Positions 15,437 through 23,293 of a stretch of DNA of 36,388 nucleotides are shown here, one piece after another. Source of the stretch: Candidatus Methylomirabilota bacterium (GTDB lineage: Bacteria; Methylomirabilota; Methylomirabilia; Rokubacteriales; CSP1-6); contig DASYUQ010000015.1 of assembly GCA_036001065.1 (NCBI GenBank), positions 1-36,388 on the forward strand. The letters run 5' to 3'. A program made the translations under genes and the position numbers. The stretch's first letter is position 1. The number at the start of each line of letters is the position of its first letter. The notes under the pieces are model-generated. The model made no database searches. It was not told where the DNA came from and saw only the letters and a program-made list of their open reading frames with translations.

Positions 15437-17053
15437 CTACAGCTCCCAGGGGGGCTCGATGTCCATCGCCAGTTCGAGCACCGTCGGCCCGCCCGCTTTG
15501 AGCGCCGTCGCCAGGGCCTGAGGCAGCGCGTCCACGCTCGGCAGGCGCTCGCCCCGGGCGCCGAAGGCGCGGGCCAGCGCCGGAAAGTCGGGGTTGGCGA
15601 GATCCGCTTCGCCCCAGCGCCCGAACATCTTCTCCTGCAGCCACCGGATCGCTCCGTAGCGGTTGTCGTTCATCACCAGAAACGCGATCGGCAGACGGTA
15701 TTTTACCGCCGTCGCCAGCTCGTTGACCGAGAACATGAACCCGCCATCGCCGACGATCGCCACCACGGGGCGTCCGGGATTGGCGATCTGAGCGCCGATC
15801 GCCGACGGCACGGCGTAGCCGAGGGTGGCCGATCCGATGGGATAGAGAAACGTCCTCGGCGCCAGCACCGGGAAGCGCCACTCCATCCAGTAGTTGAGGC
15901 CGGTCTGGTCGTTGGCCACGATCGCCTCGCGGGGCAGCGCGTCGCGCAGCGTCCGGATGAGCCCCGCGATCTCTCGGGTGTAACGGGGGCTGGCGGCCTC
16001 GCGTAGCTCACCGAGCCGCGCCCGGTCCCAGGCGCTCCGGCCCCCGCCGGGTCCGAGCGTCTCCAGCAGCCGGGCCAGGCCGTCCTTGGCGTCGCCGACG
16101 ATCCCGAGCTGGGGCTTGAAGAGCTTGCCGATCACCGTGGCGTCCAGATCGAGGTGGATGAGCGTCTGGTCGGGCGCCAGCGAGAGGTTGAGCAGGAGCC
16201 CCTGGGTCGAGCGCGCGGCGAAGCGGCAACCGACGGCCAAGATCACGTCGGCTTGACGGAGCACCGGCTCGCTCGCTTGCTTGTTGGGAAGCACCCCGTG
16301 CCAGAGCAGATCGTCCGCGGGAATGGCGCCGCGCCCCATCACCGTAGTGATCACCGGCGCATCCAGCCGGCGGGCCAGCGCCAGGAGCTCCGGTTCGGCG
16401 CCCGCGGCGATCACGCCGCCGCCGGCCAGGATCAGCGGACGCTGCGCCCCGGCCAGGCGCCGGGCGGCCTCCGCGATCTCGGCCACGTGGCACGGCGGCC
16501 GGCGGCCACTCCGCGTCGCTCTCAGGACGCCCTCGCTCTTCGCGCCGAGGAAGTCGTTCGGAATGGAGATGGCCACCGGTCCGGGCCGCCCGGTCCGCAG
16601 AAGGTCGAAGGCGCCGGCGATCGTCGTCGGGATCTCGGCCGCCGACGCGAGCGTCTCGGCCATGCGGCACACGGGTCGGAAGCATTCGATCTGGTTGGGG
16701 ACCTCGTGGAGCGCGCCGACGTCGCGGCCCACCAGCGCCGAGGCGATGTCGGACATGATGACGAGGACCGGCATCGAAGCCGAGTACGATTCGGCCAGCG
16801 GGGTCAGCGTGTTCGTGGCCCCCGGCCCCGTCGTCACCACCACTACACCGACCCGCCCCGACGAGCGGGCGTAGCCATCGGCCATGAAGGCCGCCCCCTG
16901 CTCGTGGCGCGCGAGGATGTGGGTGATCTCCGACTGGCGGAGGAGCGCGTCGTAGATCGCCAGGTTGTGGATGCCGGGGATGCCGAAGACGTGACGCACG
17001 CCCTCCGCGCGGAGGGCCTCCACCACCCACTCCCCGCCCGTGCGCCCCGTCAC
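15437..17053 (-). CDS. TPP-binding enzyme, acetolactate synthase-like
   Basis: A 538-residue three-domain TPP enzyme: N-terminal pyrimidine-binding domain with the catalytic Glu in LARHEQGAAFMADGYARSSG, a central domain, and a C-terminal pyrophosphate-binding domain with GDGGFMFSVNELATA...NDNRYG. The order matches acetolactate synthase-like decarboxylases and carboligases, but the true branched-chain enzyme would usually have its small subunit nearby, and none is here. It starts with GTG at 17053, overlapping the stop of the preceding TPP enzyme (GTGA); the open frame extends further upstream but that part is not homologous. It probably shares a pathway with the benzoylformate-decarboxylase-like gene and the TRAP importer upstream. 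Confidence 0.88.
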   Translation of the reverse strand: MTGRTGGEWVVEALRAEGVRHVFGIPGIHNLAIYDALLRQSEITHILARHEQGAAFMADGYARSSGRVGVVVVTTGPGATNTLTPLAESYSASMPVLVIMSDIASALVGRDVGALHEVPNQIECFRPVCRMAETLASAAEIPTTIAGAFDLLRTGRPGPVAISIPNDFLGAKSEGVLRATRSGRRPPCHVAEIAEAARRLAGAQRPLILAGGGVIAAGAEPELLALARRLDAPVITTVMGRGAIPADDLLWHGVLPNKQASEPVLRQADVILAVGCRFAARSTQGLLLNLSLAPDQTLIHLDLDATVIGKLFKPQLGIVGDAKDGLARLLETLGPGGGRSAWDRARLGELREAASPRYTREIAGLIRTLRDALPREAIVANDQTGLNYWMEWRFPVLAPRTFLYPIGSATLGYAVPSAIGAQIANPGRPVVAIVGDGGFMFSVNELATAVKYRLPIAFLVMNDNRYGAIRWLQEKMFGRWGEADLANPDFPALARAFGARGERLPSVDALPQALATALKAGGPTVLELAMDIEPPWEL

Positions 17054-18717
17054 AGCATTGCCTTGAAGCCGCGGTCGATTGCGACGTCGACGAGGGTGGG
17101 ACCGGGATGGGCGAGGCACTCGACCAGGGCGTCGCGCAGCTCGCGCGGCTTTTCGACCCGCTCGGCACGCACGCCGAGCGCCTTGGCGAGCGCGAGGTAG
17201 TCGATCTCGGGGTTCACGAGGTCCATCCCGGGATAGATCCCGCGCTTGGCCGACTGCAGGCCGAGGCTCAGCATGCCGGACTTGAGGATCGCGTACGACG
17301 CGTTGTTGGGCACGACGTACGTGATCGGGAGACGGTAATGCGCCGCCGTCCACAGCGCCTGGGGCGCGTACATCACCGAGCCGTCGCCGATGGTGGCCAC
17401 GACCTTCCGGCCCGGGGCGCCGAGCTGGACGCCGATCGCCGCGCCCATGCCCCAGCCGAGCGTGCCCGTCTTCGAACCGAAGAAGGAGCCAGGCCGCCTG
17501 GCCGGCAGATAGCGCAGGACGAAGGGCAGCGACGTCGCCGACTCGTCCACGACGACTACGTCGTCGGGGACGACGGAGGCCAGCGTGTGCATCAGGTAGG
17601 CCTGCGAGATCGGGATGCGGTCGGCCTCCGCCTCCGCCGCCGCTCGCATCCGGGCCGCCGCTTCCGCTCGCGCCGCACCGATCTGCTGCGCGCGCGCGGC
17701 CGCGGCGGCGCGGTCGGCCTCGCTCATCAGCTCGGCCAGTGCCGCCGTCAGCGCTGCCAGCGTGCCCTTGGGGTCGGCGACGATGCCCAGCGTCACAGGG
17801 TAGCTCCGCCCGATCTCCCACGGATCGTCGTCGATCTGCACCACCGGCAGCCCGCGCGGGAAGGGCTCACCCGGCGCGTGGAGGAACCACGTGAAGACGT
17901 TTGCTCCGATGACGAGGAGCGCGTCGCAGTCCTCCAGCGCCTTCCTGACGCCGCTCGGCGCCGGGAAGAGCCCGCCCCGCCACAGCGGGTGATCGCTCGG
18001 GAAGTTGGTGCGTCGATACACGGGCTCGCCGTGGACGCGAGCGCCCAGGCGCTCGGCCAGCGCGACCACCTCGGGGACCGCCTGGGCGCGGGCGACACCG
18101 TCGCCGGCGATGACAAGGGGCGCGCCGGCGGCACGGAGCAGCTCGGCGGCGCGGGCGATCGCCGACGGCTCGGGCAGGCTCCGCGCGGCGACCGGACCGG
18201 GCCCCCGTCCCGCATCGTCCACGACGGCGCCCATGAGATCCATCGGCAGCGAGAGGAAGACCGGGCCCGTGGGCGGCGTCGTGGCGACCGTGAGCGCCCG
18301 GCGCAGCGCGACGGGCGCTTCCTCCGGACGCCGGACCTCGTACGACCATTTCGTGAACTGCTCGGTCATCTGGACGAGATCCGCCGCCAGGATCGGCTCG
18401 TCGAGCAGGAACCGAGTGTCCTGCTGGCCGGCCGTCAGCAGCACGGGTGACTTCGCCCGCGCCGCGTTGTGGAGGATCGACAGACCATTGGCCACGCCCG
18501 GCGCCACGTGGACGTTGACCGCGCCCACCTGCCCGGAGGCCTGAGCGTAGCCATCGGCCGCCGCCACCGCCACGGCCTCCTGCAGGCCCACCACGTACTC
18601 GAGGCCGGAGTCCGGGAGCGCGTCGAGAAAGGGCAGCTCGGTCGTGCCGGGATTCCCGAAGAGGTAGCGCACGCCGGCGGATTTCAAGATCTCCAGGAGG
18701 ACCTCGGCGACCGTCAT
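17050..18717 (-). CDS. TPP-binding 2-oxo acid decarboxylase, benzoylformate decarboxylase-like
   Basis: A 555-residue TPP enzyme: FGNPGTTELPFLDAL near residue 20, catalytic Glu in GLQEAVAVAAADGYAQ, and VNVHVAPGVANGL, which matches the active-site His loop of benzoylformate decarboxylase. The TPP/Mg motif is TIGDGSVMYAPQALWTAAHYR...NNASY. It would decarboxylate an aryl- or alkyl-2-oxo acid in the cytoplasm. ATG at 18717, 12 nt after the TRAP large-permease stop; its own stop overlaps the next TPP gene. The continuous TRAP-TPP-TPP order suggests the imported acid is the substrate, directly or after oxidation. Confidence 0.87.
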   Translation of the reverse strand: MTVAEVLLEILKSAGVRYLFGNPGTTELPFLDALPDSGLEYVVGLQEAVAVAAADGYAQASGQVGAVNVHVAPGVANGLSILHNAARAKSPVLLTAGQQDTRFLLDEPILAADLVQMTEQFTKWSYEVRRPEEAPVALRRALTVATTPPTGPVFLSLPMDLMGAVVDDAGRGPGPVAARSLPEPSAIARAAELLRAAGAPLVIAGDGVARAQAVPEVVALAERLGARVHGEPVYRRTNFPSDHPLWRGGLFPAPSGVRKALEDCDALLVIGANVFTWFLHAPGEPFPRGLPVVQIDDDPWEIGRSYPVTLGIVADPKGTLAALTAALAELMSEADRAAAAARAQQIGAARAEAAARMRAAAEAEADRIPISQAYLMHTLASVVPDDVVVVDESATSLPFVLRYLPARRPGSFFGSKTGTLGWGMGAAIGVQLGAPGRKVVATIGDGSVMYAPQALWTAAHYRLPITYVVPNNASYAILKSGMLSLGLQSAKRGIYPGMDLVNPEIDYLALAKALGVRAERVEKPRELRDALVECLAHPGPTLVDVAIDRGFKAML

Positions 18718-18729
18718 GGCGCGAGGATA

Positions 18730-20007
18730 CTACCGGAACAGCAGGTCGACCAGGACGAGCGACATCGGCGGGAAGTAGGTGACGACGAGCGTCACGAGGG
18801 CCAGGACGACCGTGAACGCCCAACCGGCCTTGAAGACCTCCCAGAACGGCAGCCCGGCGATGGCGGAGGTGGTGAAGAGCACCGTAGCCACCGGCGGCGT
18901 CTGCTGGCCGACCCCGAGGTTGATGGTGATGATGATCCCGAAGTGGATCGGGTCGATCCCGAGCTGGCGGACGAGCGGCATGACGATCGGCACGATGAGG
19001 ATGATCGCCGCCGCCGAGTGCAGGAACATCCCCGTCACGAAGAAGAAGATGTTCAGGAAGAAGAGCACCAGGTACTTGTTGGTGGTGGTCTCGAGGATGG
19101 CGCGGGCGAACTTCTGAGGGATCTGCTCGTTGGTGAGGTACCAGCCCAGCACCGCCGAGCAGGCGACGATCATCATGACCACCGCCGTCTGCGAGACCGA
19201 CTCCCTCAGGATGGATACCAGATTTCCCCGGCCGAGCTCGCGGTAGATGAAGAGGCCGATCGCCAGCGCGGCCACCGCCGCCAGTGCCGCCACCTCCGTG
19301 GCCGTGGCGATCCCGGCGAAGATGCCGCCGAAGATGACGACGGGGATGATCAACGCCCAGAAGGCATCGCGGGTGGCGCGACCCACGCGCACGATCGAGA
19401 AGGACTGCTCGCGGGGCAGGTCGAGCTTGCGGGCGTAGTAGTAGCAGAGCGCCATCATGGCGCCGCCCGCGAAGAAGCCCGGCAGGAAGCCGGCGAAGAA
19501 CATCTTGCCGACCGAGACCTCGGCCATCCACGCGTAGATGATCATCGGGATCGAGGGCGGGATGAGGATCGCCGCCGAGGCCGCGTTCGACACGATCGCG
19601 GCCGACAGCGCCCGGGGGTACCCGCGCCTGGCCATGGCCGGGATGACCACCTTGCCGATGGCGGCGGCGTCGGCCACGGAAGAGCCCGAGATCTCCGACT
19701 GGATCATGGTGGCCACCACCGTGGCCATGGCCAGGCCGCCCCGGACGAAGCCGACGACGCTGTGGGCGAGGTTGACCAGCCGGAGCGAGATGCCGCCCGT
19801 CTCCATGAGCCCGCCGGCCAGGATGAAGAGCGGGATGGCGAGCAGCGGGAAGCTGGAGGCGCCGGAGAAGAGGGTCAGGGGCACGAGCGTCAGCGGCGCG
19901 GCGCCCGTGACCACCAGGAAGAGGATCGTCGTCAGCGCCAGCGCCCAGGCGATGGGAACGCTGAGGAGCGTCAGCGCGACGACGATGGCGAGGAGCAGCC
20001 ACTCCAT
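18730..20007 (-). CDS. TRAP transporter large permease (DctM family)
   Basis: A 425-residue polytopic membrane protein of the DctM/SiaM type, about 12 membrane segments. It includes the conserved IPLFILAGGLMETGGIS and PPSIPMIIYAW blocks of the ion transporter superfamily. It drives Na+-coupled uptake of carboxylates delivered by the DctP protein. The ATG at 20007 gives a normal N-terminus (MEWLLLAIVVALTLLSVPIAW). The small permease ends 5 nt upstream; the TPP enzyme genes follow. Confidence 0.93.
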   Translation of the reverse strand: MEWLLLAIVVALTLLSVPIAWALALTTILFLVVTGAAPLTLVPLTLFSGASSFPLLAIPLFILAGGLMETGGISLRLVNLAHSVVGFVRGGLAMATVVATMIQSEISGSSVADAAAIGKVVIPAMARRGYPRALSAAIVSNAASAAILIPPSIPMIIYAWMAEVSVGKMFFAGFLPGFFAGGAMMALCYYYARKLDLPREQSFSIVRVGRATRDAFWALIIPVVIFGGIFAGIATATEVAALAAVAALAIGLFIYRELGRGNLVSILRESVSQTAVVMMIVACSAVLGWYLTNEQIPQKFARAILETTTNKYLVLFFLNIFFFVTGMFLHSAAAIILIVPIVMPLVRQLGIDPIHFGIIITINLGVGQQTPPVATVLFTTSAIAGLPFWEVFKAGWAFTVVLALVTLVVTYFPPMSLVLVDLLFR

Positions 20008-20012
20008 GGCGA

Positions 20013-20483
20013 CTACTCGCTGCTCACCACGACCGGAGCGCGGGCCTCGGGCGGCGCCAGCCGCTGGTCGCCCCGCAGGAGGAGGCCGAGGCGGACGAGG
20101 CTCACCAGGAGCATGAGGCCGCCGCTGATCGGCAGCACACTGTAGATCCAGCCCATCCGGACCACCTCGATGGACACCGCGGTCTCGTGACCCACCGCCC
20201 GGACCAGGGCGATGCCGTACACCAGCAGCACTCCCTGGAAGACGATGCTCAGCAGCTCGCTGACCACCGCCATCAGGCGGCGGGCGCGCGCCCCCATCCG
20301 CTCGGCCAGAGTCTCGAAGCTGATGTGGCGGCCGCGGTAGGTCGCCACCACGGCGCCGTAGAAGGAGAGCCACACCAGGAGGTACGACGCGAACTCGTCG
20401 TACCAGGACAGCGAGGCGTCGACGACGTAACGGAAGAAGACGCCGACGGTCACCAGAGCCACCATGGCCACCAGCAGGGCCAT
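20013..20483 (-). CDS. TRAP transporter small permease (DctQ family)
   Basis: A 156-residue, four-helix small permease with the family landmarks VFFRYVVDASLSWYDEFASYLLVWLSFYGAVVATYRGRHISFE. From ATG 20483 the first helix is short. The same frame extends 16 codons upstream (LRRLLARLIGVVEWWA) to the TAG of the dctP-like gene and looks like a normal DctQ N-terminus, but the only initiator candidates there are CTG codons (20531 or later). The true start may therefore be a non-canonical CTG. Sits between dctP-like and dctM-like genes. Confidence 0.88.
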   Translation of the reverse strand: MALLVAMVALVTVGVFFRYVVDASLSWYDEFASYLLVWLSFYGAVVATYRGRHISFETLAERMGARARRLMAVVSELLSIVFQGVLLVYGIALVRAVGHETAVSIEVVRMGWIYSVLPISGGLMLLVSLVRLGLLLRGDQRLAPPEARAPVVVSSE

Positions 20484-20534
20484 GGCCCACCACTCGACGA
20501 CCCCGATCAGCCGCGCGAGCAGGCGTCTCAGGGG

Positions 20535-21521
20535 CTAGCGCAGGGACTGGATGAGCTTGATCAGGTCACTGCCCCCAGCGACCTCCGTGCCGAATTCCTG
20601 GTAGATCGGCGCCGAGGCCTTGATGAAGGCCTCCTTGTCCGCCTCGTTGACCTTGATCTTGCCGGCGGCCGTCATCTTCTCGAGCAGCTCCCGGTCCAGG
20701 CGCTCGCCGGTGGTCCGGGCGTAGTCCCCCATCTCGGCACTGATGGCCTCGATCACCTGGCGCTGGTCCGGCGGCAGCTTCTGCCAGAAGCTCTCGCTGA
20801 CCAGGATGTAGGCCGGCGAGTAGACGTGCCCGGTCATGGAGATGTGCTTCTGGACCTCGTGAAACTTGCCCGACCAGATCTGGGCCAGCGGGTTCTCCTG
20901 CCCGTCCATCACGCCCTGCTGGAGCGCGGAGTAAACCTCGGCGAACGCCATCGGCGAGGGGTTGGCGCCGTAGGCCTTGAACATCTTGACGCGCCACACG
21001 CCGCTCGGCACCCGGAGCTTGACGCCCTTGAGGTCCTCGGGCTTCACGATGGGCCGGACGTTGTTGGTGATGTGACGGAAGCCGTTCTCCCACACGCCGA
21101 TCACGCGGACGCCCTGCTTGGGCAGCGGGTCGAAGAGCGCCTTCGTGACCTCCCGGTGCTCGGCCACCTTCTTCATGTGAGCCCGGCTCACGATGATGTA
21201 GGGCATCTCGAAGACGCCGTACTTCTGCTCCACCGTGCTCATGATCGTGGAGGGGATGAACATCTCCGGCGCGCCCACCTTGATGCCCTTGATCATCTGC
21301 TCGTCGGTGCCGAGCTGGCTGGAGTGGAAGACGCGCATCTCGACCTTGCCCTTGAGGGCCTCGTTGACCTTTTTCGCGTACTCCGCGGCGACGATGTCGA
21401 ACAGCGAGCCGGGAAACCCGACGTGCCCGAGCCGGATCACCTGCTGGGCCGCCGCCCGGTCGGGAAGAGCCAGCGGCAGGAGCAGGACGGCGGTGAAGAC
21501 AGCGACGATGAGACGTGCCAT
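20535..21521 (-). CDS. TRAP transporter substrate-binding protein (DctP family)
   Basis: Periplasmic binding protein of 328 residues with a signal peptide (MARLIVAVFTAVLLLPLALP...AAAQ). It carries DctP-family signatures: RLGHVGFPGSLFD, LKGVKLRVPSG (the Arg that binds substrate carboxylates), and PMAFAEVYSALQQGVMDGQENPLAQIW. The binding of a carboxylated compound is known for the family; the exact ligand is not evident. The ATG at 21521 is preferred because it starts the signal peptide and has a G-rich ribosome site. It lies 4 nt after the uncharacterised 234-residue gene. Confidence 0.93.
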   Translation of the reverse strand: MARLIVAVFTAVLLLPLALPDRAAAQQVIRLGHVGFPGSLFDIVAAEYAKKVNEALKGKVEMRVFHSSQLGTDEQMIKGIKVGAPEMFIPSTIMSTVEQKYGVFEMPYIIVSRAHMKKVAEHREVTKALFDPLPKQGVRVIGVWENGFRHITNNVRPIVKPEDLKGVKLRVPSGVWRVKMFKAYGANPSPMAFAEVYSALQQGVMDGQENPLAQIWSGKFHEVQKHISMTGHVYSPAYILVSESFWQKLPPDQRQVIEAISAEMGDYARTTGERLDRELLEKMTAAGKIKVNEADKEAFIKASAPIYQEFGTEVAGGSDLIKLIQSLR

Positions 21522-21525
21522 GCGA

Positions 21526-22230
21526 TCAAGCCCCCCGGGTCCGCGCCTGCTCGAAGAGCTTCTCGGCACGGACCGTGTTGAAGACGCCGCAGACGCAGAA
21601 CCGCGCCATGTAGCGGGCGGCCTGCGCGGGCGTGCGTCGCCCCTCCTTGACCCAGTCGACCATCTTCTTGACGAAGGTGTGGGAGACCATGCCGTGGCCG
21701 CACATGGTGCTGATCTCCAGCACCGCCCGGTCGGGCAGCCGCTCGACGCGGCCCTGGAATCCCAGGGAGTACTCGAGGCTGTGGCGCGTGAGGCCGCTGG
21801 CCTTGCAGCAGCGGGCGGCGGCGTCGATCGGCGCCGAGATGTTCACCGACAGACCGAGATCGGCCTGGACCACGTCCTCGACGAAGGCCTCCATGTCCTC
21901 CCAGCGGCTGAACACGGCCGCCACCACCGTGTGGCCCTCGATGTCCTCGATGAGGCGCTCGGGGTCCGGCCGGTCGTCCCGCTTCCAGTGGGCCAACGGG
22001 TTGAGCGCCGGCTGGGGCCGGTAGATCCCACCCTTGGTGGCATCGCCCACGTTCACCGGATTGTGCGCGAGCGCGAGCCGGGCGAAGGTCCGGTACTTGT
22101 CCACCAGCCCGTCGTCGTTGACGCCCCGGGTGGCCATGGCGAAGACGATGAAGTCGTCCTCGACGGGAGCGGGGTTCGGCTTCGGCTCGAAGGCGTAGTG
22201 CTCGCTGAAGCGATGCAGCGTGTTGGTCAT
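21526..22230 (-). CDS. Uncharacterised 234-residue protein with C-terminal Cys motifs
   Basis: I do not recognise a named family. The protein is soluble, with no signal peptide or membrane segment. Visible patterns are LNPLAHWKRD, AARCCKASGLTRHSLEYSLGF, STMCGHGMVSH and FCVCGVFNTVRAEKL. The five or more Cys and several His in the C-terminal half suggest a metal or Fe-S site. It lies 4 nt before the TRAP binding-protein gene and just after a 4Fe-4S protein gene and its repeat array, so it is probably part of the same uptake/catabolism operon. The ATG at 22230 is 2 nt beyond the stop of a repeat-encoded micro-ORF and has GGAGTC upstream. Confidence 0.75.
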   Translation of the reverse strand: MTNTLHRFSEHYAFEPKPNPAPVEDDFIVFAMATRGVNDDGLVDKYRTFARLALAHNPVNVGDATKGGIYRPQPALNPLAHWKRDDRPDPERLIEDIEGHTVVAAVFSRWEDMEAFVEDVVQADLGLSVNISAPIDAAARCCKASGLTRHSLEYSLGFQGRVERLPDRAVLEISTMCGHGMVSHTFVKKMVDWVKEGRRTPAQAARYMARFCVCGVFNTVRAEKLFEQARTRGA

Positions 22231-22232
22231 CG

Positions 22233-22372
22233 TCAGACTCCAGTTCGGAGGCTCGCCTGGGGCGCGGGGGCCCCGGGCCGTCCTGCGGCTCGCACGATCG
22301 GATTCATAGGCTCGCCTCGGACGGGCGGGGCCCAGCCCACCGGCGTCCTGCGGCTCGCACGATCGGATTCAT
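22233..22372 (-). other. Two overlapping repeat-encoded micro-ORFs linking two genes
   Basis: Micro-ORF 1 (22304-22372, 22 aa, MNPIVRAAGRRW...SEASL) starts at an ATG overlapping the TGA of the 4Fe-4S gene (ATGA), with GAGG 7 nt upstream. Its TGA overlaps the ATG of micro-ORF 2 (22233-22307, 24 aa, MNPIVRAAGRPG...), which stops 2 nt before the ATG of the 234-residue gene. The 65-bp period is two-thirds of a codon out of phase, exactly what an ATGA relay needs. Translation is not proven. Confidence 0.35.
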
Positions 22373-22425
22373 AGGCTCGCCTCGGACGGGCGGGGCCCAG
22401 CCCACCGGCGTCCTGCGGCTCGCAC
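22250..22425 (-). repeat. Tandem array of GC-rich repeats, 65-bp period
   Basis: Read on the minus strand, two identical 65-bp units (22361-22425 and 22296-22360) and one diverged unit (about 22250-22295). Each starts GTGCGAGCCGCAGGAC, has a GGGC/GCCC palindromic centre, and ends GTCCGAGGCGAGCC; the first two then carry TATGAATCCGATC. The array fills the whole gap between the 4Fe-4S gene and the 234-residue gene and provides the last residues and stop of the former. Confidence 0.92.
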
Positions 22426-23226
22426 ATCCACCGTGGCGTGACCCAGCCCGAGATTGGTCTTGCCGCGGTACGCCGGGTAGCCCTCGGCCTCGAGCAGCGC
22501 GCGGAGCCGGTCCTGGCCCTGCTCGTCGCACCTCGTCGACACCCCCACCGCGACCACCGTCTCGAGGCGCCGCGACACCCCGCGGATGGTGCGGAGCACC
22601 GTGGGCACCTGCTCCAGGCCGGTCTTGAGCTCGACGATGGCCGACAGCACCTTTTCCCCCAGGATGTCCTCCCGGATCAGGCCCCGGACCTGATCGGTCA
22701 TCAGTGACGTCACCGGGTTCTTCTTCTCGAACTCGACGCCGAGCGCGGCGAGCGCCTGCGTCATCTCCTGGATCTCCCGGAACCAGGCCCCGAGGCCTGG
22801 CCGCCCGAACTCGATGACGAACCCCGCCTCGCCCTCCTTCACCCGCCCCGTCACGTCGTTGGTCTTGACCTCGGCGGTGCCGCGCCCGTGGATACCGGTG
22901 GACTCGTGCGGCACCTGGGGATCGGAGAAGGCCCGCCGTACGATGCGCGGCCAGGTGAGGGCTTGCGGCGTCAACGCGTCGGTGGGGCAGATGTCGGGCT
23001 CGGGATCGAAGCGGAAGCGGAGCCCCTTGGCCACCCGCCGGATGCCCCGGACCATCGGGGGAAAGAGATGCTCCTTCGACATGCCCCGATAGCAGGCGTG
23101 GCACTCGACGCATTCGGCCTGATTCACCCGCGCCCGGCCAATCGCCGGATCGATATAGATGGCGCCGACGGGGCAGACCGGGATGCAGTTGCCGCAGGCG
23201 ACGCACTTGTACTCGTCGATCCTCAT
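22369..23226 (-). CDS. 4Fe-4S ferredoxin-domain protein with repeat-derived C-terminus
   Basis: A 285-residue protein with an N-terminal ferredoxin-like domain. The first cluster motif is standard (C8-x2-C11-x2-C14-x3-C18-P). The second has C39-x2-C42-x2-C45 and lacks a nearby fourth Cys; C80 (PDICPTDAL) may complete it. The remaining ~200 residues are uncharacterised (an REIQEMTQALAALGVEFEKKNPV segment, later RTIRGVSRRLETVVAVGV). Probably an electron carrier for an oxidoreductase of the neighbouring operon. ATG at 23226 with a GGAGGGAG upstream. The family-like part ends at GLGHATVD; the last 18 residues (VRAAGR...SEASL) and stop come from the GC-rich repeat. Confidence 0.8.
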   Translation of the reverse strand: MRIDEYKCVACGNCIPVCPVGAIYIDPAIGRARVNQAECVECHACYRGMSKEHLFPPMVRGIRRVAKGLRFRFDPEPDICPTDALTPQALTWPRIVRRAFSDPQVPHESTGIHGRGTAEVKTNDVTGRVKEGEAGFVIEFGRPGLGAWFREIQEMTQALAALGVEFEKKNPVTSLMTDQVRGLIREDILGEKVLSAIVELKTGLEQVPTVLRTIRGVSRRLETVVAVGVSTRCDEQGQDRLRALLEAEGYPAYRGKTNLGLGHATVDVRAAGRRWAGPRPSEASL

Positions 23227-23293
23227 GCCCGTGCTCCCTCCGCGCCGGTACACTACCGACCGCGGGTCTGACCTGTCAACTTTCGCGCGAGCC

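Noticed and set aside
15380-15445. tRNA (minus strand reads TAGCTCAGTCGG like a D-arm)
   Set aside because: No closing D-stem, anticodon arm or T-arm could be built around it, and the TAG is the stop codon of the TPP gene; the match looks accidental. A tRNA-Sec was also not supported.
15164-16006. Plus-strand open frame starting in the intergenic region
   Set aside because: Runs antisense into the TPP gene, low-complexity Arg/Gly/Ala composition, and crosses the hairpin block; no recognisable domain.
17054-17821. N-terminal extension of the 15437-17053 TPP enzyme
   Set aside because: The open frame upstream lies inside the other TPP gene in another frame, is Arg/Gly-rich, and has no family resemblance; GTG 17053 gives the standard N-terminus.
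22250-22425. CRISPR array
   Set aside because: Units are contiguous 65-bp direct repeats with no unique spacers, and related single copies occur elsewhere; no cas genes.
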